A DNA stretch of 64,000 nt from Jeotgalibacillus soli (GCF_000829435.1 NZ_JXRP01000008.1:1-64000); one strand, 5' to 3'. Shown: positions 1 through 8,974, numbered from the stretch's first letter. The notes: generated by a model not told the origin, from the letters alone. Program-made: numbers and translations.

Positions 1-77
<77 letters not shown>

Positions 78-110
78 GGTATTTTAAAAATAAACTTTAT
101 ATATTATTGT

Positions 111-184
<74 letters not shown>

Positions 185-191
185 TTACCAA

Positions 192-267
192 GGTCCCGTG
201 GTGTAGCGGTTAACATGCCTGCCTGTCACGCAGGAGATCGCCGGTTCGATCCCGGTCGGGACCGCCA
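192..267 (+). tRNA. tRNA-Asp (GTC)
   Basis: The acceptor stem GGTCCCG/CGGGACC is perfect, the anticodon loop CTGTCAC gives anticodon GTC (Asp), the T loop is GGTTCGATCCC, and the 3' CCA is encoded. It follows tRNA-fMet after 7 bases and precedes a clear intrinsic terminator. Confidence 0.96.
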
Positions 268-270
268 TTT

Positions 271-299
271 CCATGATAACGATCATGGTTATTTTTTTT
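271..299 (+). terminator. terminator of rRNA-tRNA operon
   Basis: A hairpin CCATGAT-AACG-ATCATGG is followed by a T-rich run (TTATTTTTTTT). It sits right after the CCA of tRNA-Asp and should end the rrn-tRNA transcript. Confidence 0.85.
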
Positions 300-373
300 G
301 TCCAAAATTCATATAAAGCAGTCTAATAAACGGATCAAATTCTACAAGATCATATAGATGAAGTGAAAGCTCT

Positions 374-401
374 TTGCCTTTCCTTAAAAATCATGTACAC
401 T
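374..401 (+). promoter_or_regulatory. possible promoter of the tsaE operon
   Basis: TTGCCT and TACACT with a 16-base spacer lie about 110 bases before tsaE. A weak hairpin (GACTC at 425-429, GAGTC at 439-443) followed by six T lies between them and the gene and could be an early terminator or attenuator. The boxes are only moderately good, so this is tentative. Confidence 0.35.
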
Positions 402-511
402 TACATATAGAAAAGTCCAAGACTGACTCCGTGTGGGTGAGTCTTTTTTGTTGGAGGGCTCTGTTCCCCCACATAACATGGCTAAAGAATTTTAATGAAG
501 GAGTTAATAAG

Positions 512-964
512 ATGGTCTATGAATGGATATCCCATCATCCTGATGAGACAGCAGCAAAGGCGGAGCAACTCGGTGAATTGTTGGGATCAGGAGATGTGTT
601 GACGCTTGAAGGAGACTTAGGTGCTGGTAAAACGACGTTTACAAAGGGTCTTGCCAAAGGTCTTGGCGTCAAGCGGGTTGTTAACAGTCCAACTTTTACA
701 ATAATGAAGGAATATATGGGGCGAATTCCCCTTTATCATATGGATGTTTATCGTCTAGGTGAAGAGTGGGAGGACCTCGGTTTTGATGAATACTTTGAAG
801 GAGAAGGTGTTACCATCGTAGAATGGGCTCACCTTATTCAAGAACAATTGCCGGAAGAACGATTAGAAATTTCAATTTACCATTTGAATGAATGGGAAAG
901 AAAAATTTTTTTTACACCATATGGTCATAAGTACGAGCAATTATGTAAGGAGATTTTGGCATGA
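512..964 (+). CDS. tsaE: tRNA t6A biosynthesis ATPase TsaE
   Basis: TsaE (YdiB family, 150 aa) is the small P-loop ATPase that works with TsaB and TsaD to put threonylcarbamoyl on adenosine 37 of ANN-decoding tRNAs. The Walker A motif GDLGAGKTT is at about residues 34-42, followed by the family motif SPTFTIMKEY and the C-terminal WAHLI. I chose the ATG at 512 because GAAGGAG lies at 498-504; an in-frame start at 374 would add 46 residues that are unlike the family. The stop overlaps the tsaB start by four bases (ATGA), so the two are translationally coupled. It is the first gene of a tsaE-tsaB-rimI-tsaD operon. Confidence 0.95.
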   Translation: MVYEWISHHPDETAAKAEQLGELLGSGDVLTLEGDLGAGKTTFTKGLAKGLGVKRVVNSPTFTIMKEYMGRIPLYHMDVYRLGEEWEDLGFDEYFEGEGVTIVEWAHLIQEQLPEERLEISIYHLNEWERKIFFTPYGHKYEQLCKEILA

Positions 965-1662
965 ATGTATTAGCAATCGATACATCAAATTATCCACTTT
1001 CAGTCGCTGTTATCAATGAACAGGAAATAGTAGCAGAAGTGATAATTAATATAAAGAAGAACCATTCTATTCGTGCAATGCCTGCGGTGGAATCAATCTT
1101 AAAGGAAATTAATATGACTCCTGCTGACATTGATCGAGTTGTCGTAGCGAAGGGTCCTGGATCATATACAGGCGTTCGAATCGGGGTAACTATGGCTAAA
1201 ACACTCGCGTGGACGTTAAATATCCCTATAGTAGGCGTATCCAGCTTGGCGGCATTAACAGGACCTGGCAGGCATTTTGAAGGGGCAGTTTGCCCAGTTT
1301 TTGATGCAAGAAGAGGACAAGCCTATACAGCTCTGTATGAGTATAGAGAAAACGTATTAACGACAGTGAAAGAGGATACGAATATATTAATGTCTGAGTG
1401 GTTAGATGAGCTTGCAAATATGAATAAAAAAATCTTGTTTGTAGGACAGGATGTTTCAGTATTCTGGGATTCCATTGAAGAAAAGCTTGGTGACCGGGCA
1501 ATACGCTCAAGTATAACCGAAAATTATCCGAGAGCTTCTGAAATCGGATTGTTAGGGATGAATGCAGAACCGGAAAATGTCCATGATTTTGTTCCTAATT
1601 ATATTCGCCTGGCTGAGGCTGAGGCAAAATGGCTTGAACGTCAGCAGTCAGGTGATGAATAA
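961..1662 (+). CDS. tsaB: tRNA t6A biosynthesis protein TsaB
   Basis: TsaB (YdiC, 233 aa) is a TsaD-like ASKHA-fold protein that lacks the catalytic metal site and holds the t6A complex together by dimerising with TsaD. The N-terminus NVLAIDTSNYPLSVAV and the segment KGPGSYTGVRIG (about residues 61-72) are typical of the family. The length is usual. It overlaps tsaE by four bases and its stop overlaps the rimI start (TAATG), as in B. subtilis. Confidence 0.95.
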   Translation: MNVLAIDTSNYPLSVAVINEQEIVAEVIINIKKNHSIRAMPAVESILKEINMTPADIDRVVVAKGPGSYTGVRIGVTMAKTLAWTLNIPIVGVSSLAALTGPGRHFEGAVCPVFDARRGQAYTALYEYRENVLTTVKEDTNILMSEWLDELANMNKKILFVGQDVSVFWDSIEEKLGDRAIRSSITENYPRASEIGLLGMNAEPENVHDFVPNYIRLAEAEAKWLERQQSGDE

Positions 1663-2114
1663 TGAGTGAAGGGCTAACATTTCGGTGGATGACAATGGAT
1701 GACATTGATGCGGTAATGTCAGTAGAAGAACAGTCGTTTTCCTCTCCTTGGAAAAGGGTAGCATTTGAGAATGAATTGACGATCAATGAGTTTGCGAAGT
1801 ACCTGTTATTGGAGTGGGAAGGTGAAATCGTTGGTTACTGTGGAATGTGGTTAATAGTAGATGAGGCTCATATTACAAATGTAGCGATACTGCCAAACTA
1901 CAGAGGGAAAAAACTTGGTGAGGCACTGATGAGGCAGATCATGATGATCGCGACCGCTTCAGGTGCGAAAAGTATGACGCTTGAAGTGCGAGTCAGCAAT
2001 TTAATAGCACAATCCCTTTATCGCAAGCTTGGCTTTCACAATGGTGGAATTCGAAAGCAGTACTATTCAGATAATCAGGAGGATGCTTTAGTCATGTGGG
2101 TGAATTTAAAATGA
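1662..2114 (+). CDS. rimI: ribosomal protein S18 alanine N-acetyltransferase RimI
   Basis: A GNAT-family N-acetyltransferase of 150 aa (YdiD). The acetyl-CoA binding segment with the R-x-x-G-x-G/A pattern is at [14 protein letters not shown] (about residues 79-92), and the C-terminal ALVMW is typical of RimI. In E. coli the enzyme acetylates the N-terminus of S18; in Bacillus the target is less certain. It is embedded in the t6A operon with overlaps at both ends, which supports the assignment. Confidence 0.9.
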   Translation: MSEGLTFRWMTMDDIDAVMSVEEQSFSSPWKRVAFENELTINEFAKYLLLEWEGEIVGYCGMWLIVDEAHITNVAILPNYRGKKLGEALMRQIMMIATASGAKSMTLEVRVSNLIAQSLYRKLGFHNGGIRKQYYSDNQEDALVMWVNLK

Positions 2115-3124
2115 CAAAGGACATAATTATATTGGGAATTGAAACAAGCTGCGATGAAACAGCAGCAGCAGTGATCCGTAATGGGACTGAAATTCTGTCA
2201 AACGTAGTGGCTTCGCAAATTGAAAGTCATAAGCGATTCGGCGGGGTCGTGCCAGAAATCGCTTCTCGCCACCATGTTGAAGAAGTGACGATTGTTTTAG
2301 AAGAAGCACTTAAAAAAGCAGATCTTACGATTAAAGATATTGATGCGATTGCTGTAACGGAAGGACCAGGCTTAGTGGGTGCTTTGTTAATAGGGGTGAA
2401 TGCAGCAAAAGCCGTTGCATTTGCACACGGTATTCCGTTAATAGGTGTTCATCATATTGCAGGTCATATTTATGCTAATAGACTAATGGCTGAGATGAAA
2501 TTCCCTCTGTTGTCTCTTGTCGTATCAGGAGGACATACCGAGCTTGTATATATGAAAGAACATGGCATATTTGATGTAATCGGCGAAACGAGAGATGATG
2601 CTGCAGGCGAGGCATATGATAAAGTAGCGCGTACACTGGGTCTGCCATATCCAGGAGGTCCGCATATTGATCGCTTAGCACATGAAGGCGAGACAACCAT
2701 TGATTTACCACGTGCATGGCTTGAAGAGGGATCATATGATTTTAGCTTTAGTGGATTAAAGTCAGCGGTTATTAACACCCTTCATAATGCGGAGCAGCGT
2801 GGAGAGGAAATTAAAGCAATGGATCTAGCAGCAAGTTTTCAAGCTAGTGTTGTAGAAGTACTTGTGACTAAAACGATTCGTGCTGTAGAGGAGTACGGGG
2901 TTAAGCAGGTTCTTCTTGCTGGTGGAGTTGCAGCAAATAAAGGGTTACGATATGCACTCACACAGGCCTTTGACCAAATTAAAGATGTAGAATTAATTAT
3001 TCCACCGCTGCATCTATGTACAGATAATGCAGCAATGATTGGTGCTGCCGGAACAGTATTATTTGAGAAAAATCGTTTTGCTGGATATGATTTGAATGCG
3101 AACCCTGGACTAGAATTGCGGTAA
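2111..3124 (+). CDS. tsaD: tRNA N6-adenosine threonylcarbamoyltransferase TsaD
   Basis: TsaD (Gcp, YdiE; 337 aa) transfers the threonylcarbamoyl group to A37 of tRNA. The N-terminal [14 protein letters not shown] and the metal-binding HHIAGH (HxxxH, about residues 110-115) are present, as are the later SGGHTE and [11 protein letters not shown] chose the ATG at 2111, which overlaps the rimI stop (ATGA) with GGTGA upstream; a GTG at 2096 in frame would add five residues. It ends the operon and is followed by a terminator and an unusual array of DnaA boxes. Confidence 0.96.
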   Translation: MTKDIIILGIETSCDETAAAVIRNGTEILSNVVASQIESHKRFGGVVPEIASRHHVEEVTIVLEEALKKADLTIKDIDAIAVTEGPGLVGALLIGVNAAKAVAFAHGIPLIGVHHIAGHIYANRLMAEMKFPLLSLVVSGGHTELVYMKEHGIFDVIGETRDDAAGEAYDKVARTLGLPYPGGPHIDRLAHEGETTIDLPRAWLEEGSYDFSFSGLKSAVINTLHNAEQRGEEIKAMDLAASFQASVVEVLVTKTIRAVEEYGVKQVLLAGGVAANKGLRYALTQAFDQIKDVELIIPPLHLCTDNAAMIGAAGTVLFEKNRFAGYDLNANPGLELR

Positions 3125-3133
3125 ACACGAAAG

Positions 3134-3161
3134 CATGCTCGATTCAAGGGCATGTTTTTTT
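3134..3161 (+). terminator. terminator after tsaD
   Basis: CATGC (3134-3138) and GCATG (3150-3154) form a stem followed by seven T. It should end the tsaE-tsaD transcript, just before the first DnaA box. Confidence 0.65.
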
Positions 3162-3382
3162 GTGGATAAATAGTTTTGAATTGCAAGAACATTTGTACTT
3201 GTTCACAATCTGTGGATAACATGTGCATAATGTTATTTTGACTGTGTAAAAAAACTGTAAAGTACGGTGTGTCATTTTATGTGGATAATGTGTATAACTA
3301 TATATATTTCTGTGGATAATGTGGAAAAGTATTAGAAGAGACGGTATGAAGCTGTGCTTATTGTGTATAAGTCTGTGGATTG
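3161..3382. promoter_or_regulatory. cluster of DnaA boxes outside oriC
   Basis: Seven exact matches to the DnaA box TTATNCACA, all on the minus strand (TGTGNATAA on plus), lie at 3161-3169, 3211-3219, 3222-3230, 3280-3288, 3289-3297, 3311-3319 and 3362-3370. Near matches are at 3320-3328 and 3374-3382. All fall between the tsaD and ABC-F terminators, where no gene is present. From memory, B. subtilis carries a DnaA-box cluster near gcp (= tsaD) that titrates DnaA and affects replication timing; the conserved position suggests the same role here. dnaA and dnaN are not in this window, so it is not oriC itself. Confidence 0.88.
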
Positions 3383-3436
3383 TAATCGAATTGTTATGCT
3401 AATTTCACGAAAAATACATATTATTTCCATAACAAA

Positions 3437-3463
3437 AAAAAGATGGACTTATGCCATCTTTCT
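3437..3463 (-). terminator. terminator of the ABC-F gene
   Basis: AGATGG (3441-3446) and CCATCT (3454-3459) form a stem flanked by A-rich sequence on the left and T-rich on the right, so it can work in both directions. Its main role is probably to stop the minus-strand ABC-F gene, whose stop codon is a few bases away. Confidence 0.75.
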
Positions 3464-3470
3464 TTTTTTG

Positions 3471-5408
3471 TTATGACTCCAGTTCTTCTTCAAGCTCCGC
3501 CCATTCTTCCATTAGCAAGTCCATCTCTGCTTTTGCTAGTTCGATTGCTTCATTGCATGTCATTAAGCGCTCATGATCTTGGAAGATTTCAGGATTAGAG
3601 AGCTGGTTTTCGTTCTCAAGAATTTGTTCTTCAAGCTCTGAAATTTTCAGTTCAATTTCTTCAAGTCTTCTTCGCTTTTGACGTTCTTTTCTCTTTGATT
3701 CTTTGTCGAGCTGAAAGCTATTCTTATCTGATTGAGCATCTTTTACTAGAGCGGCAGCTGGCATATTTTCTTGTTCATAAGCAGCGAGATCAGCTTCTTC
3801 TTGTTTCTTTTCTAAATAATAATCGTAGTCTCCTAAAAATTCAGTGGACCCCTCTGAGGACATCTCGAAAATTTTGGTTGCAATACGATTAATAAAATAG
3901 CGGTCATGGGATACAAATAAAATGGTTCCAGGATAATCCATCAGTGCATTTTCTAATATTTCCTTGCTATCAAGGTCAAGATGGTTCGTAGGCTCATCTA
4001 AAATCAAGAAATTCGATTGCTGCATCATGAGCTTTGCTAGAGCGAGCCTCGCCTTTTCGCCACCGCTCAGTGTGGATACGGGCTTTAACACATCATCACC
4101 TGAAAAGAGAAAATTCCCCAGTATCGTACGAATATCCTTTTCGTTTTTCGATGGATAATCGTCCCAAAGCTCATTTAAAGCTGTCTTATGTGAATGCAGC
4201 TCCGCTTGCTCTTGATCATAATAGCCAATACTAACATTTGAGCCATAGCGGATATTTCCGGCAAGCGGGGAAAGCTTTTTGACAATGGTCTTTAACAGTG
4301 TTGATTTGCCGACGCCATTTGGACCAATTAATGCAATGCTATCCTGCCTAGAGACGGATGCTTGCAAATTACGTGAGACTGGCTCAGTGTAGCCGATAGA
4401 GAGACCCTCAAGCTTTAACACGTCATTTCCACTTTGACGTTCAATGTGGAATGAAAAGCTTGCTGATTTCTCCTCTCCTCCAGGGCGGTCCATTCGCTCC
4501 ATGCGTTCCAGCTTTTTTCGACGGCTTTGAGCCTGCTTAGTTGTGGAGGCCCGAACGAGATTACGCGCAATAAAATCCTCTATTTTTGCTATTTCTTCTT
4601 GCTGTTTACCGAATTCTTTCATTTCACGCTCATAGTTTAACGCTTTTTGGTCAAGATAGTTGCTGTAATTCCCTAAATACTTTCTCGAGCGATGTCTTGA
4701 GATTTCAACTACTTGATTTACGACCTTGTCGAGAAAATAGCGGTCATGGGAAACGATTAAGATCGCACCTGGATAGCCTTGTAAATATTGCTCAAGCCAC
4801 GACAAAGTTTCAATGTCCAAATGGTTAGTCGGCTCATCAAGGATCATAATATCTGGCTTTGTCAGCAGAAGCTTACCAAGCGCTAGACGTGTCTTTTGTC
4901 CCCCGCTTAATGTGGAGATAGGGGTATCATGATCAAACTGCTGAAATCGTAGTCCATGAAGAACCGAGCGAATATCAGCTTCGAACTGATAGCCACCCTG
5001 TTCTTTAAAGGTTACCTGCAATTCATCATACTCCCTCATTAAACGCTCATAACGTTCAGGATCTTCATAGATTGCAGGATCTGCCATCAATTGTTCACTC
5101 TCACGTAAATTCTTTTCCATTTGACGCAGATGATCAAATACCTGGAGCATTTCTTCCCAAATTGAAAGCGCGGATTCCAGCCCGCTATGCTGCTCTAAAT
5201 ACCCAATGGAAACTTCCTTTGGCTTAATGATTTCTCCTTGATCATAAGAGAGCTGTCCGGCAATCATCTTTAATAACGTTGATTTACCGGCTCCATTACG
5301 TCCTACTAAAGCAATACGGTCCTTTGTTTGAACTTCAAGCTTAATATTTGAAAGGATCTCCTCTGCACCAAAGGCTTTAGAGAGCTGATTAACTTGTAAT
5401 AAAATCAT
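3471..5408 (-). CDS. ydiF: ABC-F family ATP-binding protein (YdiF type)
   Basis: A 645-aa protein with two ABC ATPase domains and no membrane segments, as in ABC-F translation factors. Domain 1 has Walker A GRNGAGKST (about 36-44) and signature LSGGQKTRLAL; domain 2 has GPNGVGKST and LSGGEKARLAL. The inter-domain linker is charged and alpha-helical, and the C-terminal 90 residues are a Lys/Glu-rich coiled coil. Length and position next to tsaD match B. subtilis YdiF. ABC-F proteins of this class act on the ribosome; a resistance role is not shown by sequence. It is transcribed opposite to its neighbours, and moaC, which lies between ydiF and rex in B. subtilis, is absent. Confidence 0.92.
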   Translation of the reverse strand: MILLQVNQLSKAFGAEEILSNIKLEVQTKDRIALVGRNGAGKSTLLKMIAGQLSYDQGEIIKPKEVSIGYLEQHSGLESALSIWEEMLQVFDHLRQMEKNLRESEQLMADPAIYEDPERYERLMREYDELQVTFKEQGGYQFEADIRSVLHGLRFQQFDHDTPISTLSGGQKTRLALGKLLLTKPDIMILDEPTNHLDIETLSWLEQYLQGYPGAILIVSHDRYFLDKVVNQVVEISRHRSRKYLGNYSNYLDQKALNYEREMKEFGKQQEEIAKIEDFIARNLVRASTTKQAQSRRKKLERMERMDRPGGEEKSASFSFHIERQSGNDVLKLEGLSIGYTEPVSRNLQASVSRQDSIALIGPNGVGKSTLLKTIVKKLSPLAGNIRYGSNVSIGYYDQEQAELHSHKTALNELWDDYPSKNEKDIRTILGNFLFSGDDVLKPVSTLSGGEKARLALAKLMMQQSNFLILDEPTNHLDLDSKEILENALMDYPGTILFVSHDRYFINRIATKIFEMSSEGSTEFLGDYDYYLEKKQEEADLAAYEQENMPAAALVKDAQSDKNSFQLDKESKRKERQKRRRLEEIELKISELEEQILENENQLSNPEIFQDHERLMTCNEAIELAKAEMDLLMEEWAELEEELES

Positions 5409-5481
5409 GATTTGTCACCTCAGTTTTCTCCCTTTAGTGTATCGTAATATAGAAGGGAGTGGCAATAAGCTGGATTTGTGA

Positions 5482-5526
5482 AAAGTGTTGCAAACTTAAC
5501 ACTTTACCCAGAAAATAGTGTATGAT
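5482..5526 (+). promoter_or_regulatory. putative rex promoter with inverted repeat
   Basis: A perfect inverted repeat, AAAGTGTT (5482-5489) and AACACTTT (5498-5505) with an 8-base spacer, overlaps a TTAACA box (5496-5501). A TATGAT box follows 19 bases later (5521-5526). The arrangement fits an operator over the -35 region of rex. It resembles but does not match the Rex consensus TTGTGAA-N6-TTCACAA, so autoregulation is only a guess. Confidence 0.4.
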
Positions 5527-5611
5527 GGGGAAGGATAGATTTATTTAATTGGATAACCTGAATTAACCTAGGGGGATCGGATTAAATCAGGTCATTTCGA
5601 GAGTTGTGATT

Positions 5612-5625
5612 TGGAAGCGCTAACA
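5612..5625. promoter_or_regulatory. cre-like site before rex
   Basis: TGGAAGCGCTAACA matches the CcpA consensus TGWAANCGNTNWCA at 13 of 14 positions. It lies about 95 bases before the rex start, downstream of the likely promoter, where a roadblock would act. Confidence 0.45.
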
Positions 5626-5719
5626 GTTTAATTCAGTTGATTTTGCTTAAATAGTACCTAGAAAGACCTATAGAGTAAGATTTAGGTCATGTCATGAATG
5701 GATGTAGGGGGAGATAGTC

Positions 5720-6397
5720 ATGAGTCAGGACAACATGAAAATACCGCAGGCGACTGCCAAGCGGCTGCCGTTATATTATCGTTTTTTAAAAAATCTTCAC
5801 TCCTCGGGGAAACAGCGAGTATCCTCAAAAGAATTAAGTGAGGCCGTGAAGGTCGATTCAGCAACAATTCGTCGTGATTTTTCTTATTTTGGGGCATTGG
5901 GGAAAAAAGGATATGGTTACAATGTAAACTATCTCTTAACATTTTTCCGCAAAACCCTTGATCAGGATGAAACGACAAAAGTTATTTTGATTGGAGTAGG
6001 GAACTTAGGCACCGCTTTCCTTCATTACAATTTTTTGAAGAACAATAATACCAAAATCGAAATGGCATTCGATGCTGATCCGAAAAAGGCTGGTCAGTCC
6101 ATTGGAGAGGTTCCCATTTATTCAATGGATGATTTAGAGCTGAAAGTGAAAGAGAGTGAAATTGAGGTCGCCATTTTAACTGTGCCGGCGGGTCCAGCTC
6201 AAGCCATTACAGATCGACTGGTGGACTTAAAAATTAAAGGGATTCTGAATTTTACTCCTGCACGATTAAACGTTCCTGATCGAGTACGAATTCATCATAT
6301 TGATTTGGCAGTAGAGCTGCAGTCGCTCATTTATTTCTTAAAACACTATTCAGATAGTGACGTAGAACCGTCACAATTGGAAGACATATTGGAATAG
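5720..6397 (+). CDS. rex: redox-sensing transcriptional repressor Rex
   Basis: Rex (YdiH, 225 aa) is a dimeric repressor that reads the NADH/NAD+ ratio and controls fermentation and respiration genes. The N-terminal winged helix covers about residues 1-80 ([31 protein letters not shown]), the Rossmann motif is GVGNLGTAF (about 93-101), and the C-terminal domain-swap helix ends in ILE. GGGGGAGATAGTC gives the ribosome site for the ATG at 5720. It lies upstream of tatA-tatC, as in B. subtilis. Confidence 0.95.
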   Translation: MSQDNMKIPQATAKRLPLYYRFLKNLHSSGKQRVSSKELSEAVKVDSATIRRDFSYFGALGKKGYGYNVNYLLTFFRKTLDQDETTKVILIGVGNLGTAFLHYNFLKNNNTKIEMAFDADPKKAGQSIGEVPIYSMDDLELKVKESEIEVAILTVPAGPAQAITDRLVDLKIKGILNFTPARLNVPDRVRIHHIDLAVELQSLIYFLKHYSDSDVEPSQLEDILE

Positions 6398-6452
6398 CAA
6401 AATGAAGTTAAATGATTTATGATATAGGGAAGAAAGAGGAGGTGCAATCATC

Positions 6453-6632
6453 ATGCCAGGTCCAGGAAGCCTCATAATTATCGCTATTGTCGCCCTATTG
6501 ATTTTTGGTCCGAAGAAATTGCCAGAACTAGGCAAAGCTGCTGGAAGCACTCTTCGCGAATTCAAGGACGCAACCAAAGGGTTAGCAGATGACGATGACG
6601 ACAACGACAAAAAAGAAGAAAAGAAGCAGTAA
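6453..6632 (+). CDS. tatA: twin-arginine translocase subunit TatA
   Basis: A 59-aa protein (TatAy type) with one N-terminal membrane segment (about residues 5-18), the hinge [14 protein letters not shown] and an amphipathic helix [14 protein letters not shown], then an acidic Asp run and a Lys/Glu tail. This is the standard TatA layout. GAGGAGGTG precedes the ATG. It forms the Tat protein-export pore with the adjacent tatC, whose start is 18 bases downstream. B. subtilis tatAy-tatCy sits at the same place. Confidence 0.95.
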   Translation: MPGPGSLIIIAIVALLIFGPKKLPELGKAAGSTLREFKDATKGLADDDDDNDKKEEKKQ

Positions 6633-6650
6633 AAACGGGATGGTGGTCAT

Positions 6651-7427
6651 ATGAATCAGAAAGATATGACCGTCTATGATCATATAAATGAAATAAGAAA
6701 ACGACTTCTCATTGTAGTCGTTTTCTTTGTTATTGCAGTAGCGGTCGGCTTTTTCCTAGCAGAGCCTTTAATAAAGATTTTGCAGCAATCGGATGAAGCG
6801 AAAGAACTAACGCTTAATGCATTTAAGATGACAGATCCTTTAAAGATTTATTTCCAAGTCATCTTTTTCATTGCCTTTATCATGACGGCCCCATTAATAT
6901 TATTTCAGCTTTGGGCTTTTGTAAGCCCAGGATTATCTGAAAAAGAGCGGCGTGTTACGCTAAGCTATATTCCGGCTTCCGTATTCTTGTTTTTAGCTGG
7001 GTTAGCGTTTTCTTATTTTATTTTGTTTCCTTTTATTGTTCAATTTATGATGAATTTATCTAATAATCTTGATGTTCAGCAGGTTATTGGGATCAATGAA
7101 TATTTCCAATTTTTATTTCAGACTACAGTCCCATTTGGTTTCTTGTTTCAACTTCCAGTCATTATGTTATTTATTACAAGACTTGGAATTGTTACGCCGA
7201 TGTTTTTAGCACAAATACGTAAATACGCTTATTTTGTCCTAATTGTGATCGCGGCTTTTGTAACACCGCCGGATATTGTTTCCCATCTGCTTGTATCTGT
7301 TCCTTTATTGATTTTATATGAAATCAGCCTTTGGATTGCAAAAATCGGTTACCGAAAAACACTTGAAGCAGAGCGGTTGCAGCGTCAAGAGGAAGAAAAA
7401 GAAAAAAATAGTCATTTGGATGAATAA
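6651..7427 (+). CDS. tatC: twin-arginine translocase subunit TatC
   Basis: TatC (258 aa) is the six-helix membrane protein that recognises twin-arginine signal peptides. The cytoplasmic N-terminus MTVYDHINEIRKRL, the loop FQLWAFVSPGLSEKERR and the segment FVTPPDIVSHLLVSVPLLILYE are family hallmarks. The C-terminus is charged and Glu/Lys-rich. It is co-transcribed with tatA and closed by a bidirectional terminator. Confidence 0.95.
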   Translation: MNQKDMTVYDHINEIRKRLLIVVVFFVIAVAVGFFLAEPLIKILQQSDEAKELTLNAFKMTDPLKIYFQVIFFIAFIMTAPLILFQLWAFVSPGLSEKERRVTLSYIPASVFLFLAGLAFSYFILFPFIVQFMMNLSNNLDVQQVIGINEYFQFLFQTTVPFGFLFQLPVIMLFITRLGIVTPMFLAQIRKYAYFVLIVIAAFVTPPDIVSHLLVSVPLLILYEISLWIAKIGYRKTLEAERLQRQEEEKEKNSHLDE

Positions 7428-7450
7428 TTTTTTATTTCCAGCATAAAATA

Positions 7451-7488
7451 AAAAGTAGCGGGCGAAAATCGCCGGCTACTTTTTTTCT
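7451..7488. terminator. bidirectional terminator between tatC and ydiK
   Basis: AAAAGTAGC and its complement GCTACTTTT flank a GC-rich hairpin centre (GGGCGAAAATCGCC). A run of T follows on plus and a run of T on minus, so it serves tatC and the convergent ydiL-ydiK pair. It overlaps the 3' end of ydiK. Confidence 0.8.
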
Positions 7489-7679
7489 TTTAGCTGCTTT
7501 TTAATTTTAAAGTGGATTCCGATTAATCGGATCCCTGATCCAATATCAAATGTTGCTAGGAGAATAAGGAGGTAAGCCCAGAAGCCCCAGCCGGATGTAT
7601 TCACGCTTTGAATAGCAAAGAAGGTGAATAGTATCCCTAGTACAATATAAAAGCCGCCATACATTAAAGGCGATCTCAT
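7476..7679 (-). CDS. ydiK: small membrane protein YdiK
   Basis: A 67-aa protein of the YdiK family (DUF4305) with two predicted membrane segments (about residues 5-22 and 30-50) and a Lys-rich C-terminal tail. The start at 7679 is supported by GGAGG six bases upstream and by a four-base ATGA overlap with ydiL; in-frame starts further upstream would lie deep inside ydiL. Function is unknown. Its position between tatC and ydiL is conserved with B. subtilis. Confidence 0.85.
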   Translation of the reverse strand: MRSPLMYGGFYIVLGILFTFFAIQSVNTSGWGFWAYLLILLATFDIGSGIRLIGIHFKIKKQLKEKK

Positions 7680-8425
7680 GTTAAACCTCCTAACCATGAC
7701 CATAGCCATATAAAGACTGCGGCGTTCTCTTCAATAAATTGTTGAAGCTGCTCAGCAAACACAAATTGGGTAAGCACCACGATGGTGTTCATCGCAATAT
7801 GCGCAATAATCGGCACAATGATTCTTTTCGTCATGACATATAAGAATGCAAAGGCAAATCCCATCGCTGTATAGATCAATAGATGCTCGAAGTCCATGTG
7901 GATGACGGCAAAAATGACTGAGCTCAGAAGTGCAGAGATGAAGAAGTTAAATTTGCGATAGAGCGATCCGAAAATAATGCCTCTAAAGACAATCTCTTCT
8001 AAAATCGGACCGAAAATGGCAATGGAAAAAGCGGCAATCGGTGCATAGGAGAGAAGATCAATGATCTGTGCCGTGTTTTCAGAGCCTGCTTCAATCCCGA
8101 TTAATGATTCGATCGATGCAGCAATGGCCTGACTAAAGAAGGCGATAAAAATCCCTGCAAAAGCCCATACACCTACCATAATAGGTTCAGAGGGCTGACC
8201 TGGAAGGGTGAGGATACCTTTTTTCTTTTGCAGAAGCAGAAGCGTCACAATCAAGTTCACGGCAAAGCTAATAAAAATCCAGTAGCCAATCGCTATATTT
8301 TCCATTATAGCCGGTTCGGTATCCGTCGTTGAATTTCCGATGAAAAAGATGAGCATGGGTCCAACGAGTCCGGACAGCTGCATGACCACATAAGCGATGA
8401 TAATGTAAAGATACGTTCGATTCAC
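7676..8425 (-). CDS. ydiL: CPBP family intramembrane metalloprotease YdiL
   Basis: A 249-aa polytopic membrane protein of the CPBP (Abi, CAAX protease) family. The three metal-site motifs are visible: PILEEIVFRG (EExxxR), FAVIHMDFEH and IIAHIAMN. The start is GTG with AAGGAG nine bases upstream. Members cleave within membranes or process prenylated or bacteriocin peptides; a substrate cannot be read from the sequence. It is the promoter-proximal gene of ydiL-ydiK. Confidence 0.88.
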   Translation of the reverse strand: MNRTYLYIIIAYVVMQLSGLVGPMLIFFIGNSTTDTEPAIMENIAIGYWIFISFAVNLIVTLLLLQKKKGILTLPGQPSEPIMVGVWAFAGIFIAFFSQAIAASIESLIGIEAGSENTAQIIDLLSYAPIAAFSIAIFGPILEEIVFRGIIFGSLYRKFNFFISALLSSVIFAVIHMDFEHLLIYTAMGFAFAFLYVMTKRIIVPIIAHIAMNTIVVLTQFVFAEQLQQFIEENAAVFIWLWSWLGGLT

Positions 8426-8583
8426 GCAAGTGTGCTCCTTCTAATGATGTGATTTGTCTTCAAGGAACGAAACGAAATACTCGAGTCGATCGTGTTTATT
8501 TTACTAATAAACGACCCTCCCATCAAATTAAATCCCTTAGAAATAAAGATGGAGAAAATAAACAAAAAAATTCTGCTTCTCAC

Positions 8584-8612
8584 TTGCAAATAACCCAATG
8601 ATTTATTATTAT
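8584..8612 (+). promoter_or_regulatory. groESL promoter
   Basis: TTGCAA (8584-8589) and TATTAT (8607-8612) are separated by 17 bases. The CIRCE operator begins 11 bases after the -10 box, the expected placement for a SigA groESL promoter under HrcA control. Confidence 0.7.
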
Positions 8613-8622
8613 AATAATTGTG

Positions 8623-8649
8623 TTAGCACTCATCGTGTTTGAGTGCTAA
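8623..8649. promoter_or_regulatory. CIRCE element (HrcA operator)
   Basis: A perfect CIRCE: TTAGCACTC, nine bases, GAGTGCTAA. HrcA bound here represses groES-groEL until heat or misfolded protein load diverts GroEL from HrcA. Confidence 0.97.
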
Positions 8650-8686
8650 CAATGTGATTACATACTATTTGAGGAGGTTGTTTCAC

Positions 8687-8974
8687 TTGTTAAAACCATT
8701 AGGTGATCGCGTAGTGATTGAGTTGGTTGAATCGGAAGAAAAAACATCAAGCGGAATCGTCCTGCCAGACAGCGCTAAAGAAAAGCCGCAGGAAGGCAAA
8801 GTTATTGCAGTCGGTACAGGCCGCGTACTTGAGAACGGCGAACGTGTAGAGCTTGAAGTATCTGTTGATGATCGTATTATCTTCTCTAAATACGCTGGTA
8901 CAGAAGTGAAATACCAAGGAAATGAATATTTAATCCTTCGCGAAAGCGATATTTTGGCAATTTTAGGCGAATAA
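8687..8974 (+). CDS. groES: co-chaperonin GroES
   Basis: GroES (95 aa) is the heptameric lid of the GroEL chamber. [19 protein letters not shown] begins the protein; the mobile loop [14 protein letters not shown] is at about residues 23-36. I chose the TTG at 8687, with GAGGAGG nine bases upstream; B. subtilis groES also starts with this codon context. An open frame extends to 8639, but that would start inside CIRCE. It precedes groEL by 82 bases in one operon. Confidence 0.96.
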   Translation: MLKPLGDRVVIELVESEEKTSSGIVLPDSAKEKPQEGKVIAVGTGRVLENGERVELEVSVDDRIIFSKYAGTEVKYQGNEYLILRESDILAILGE

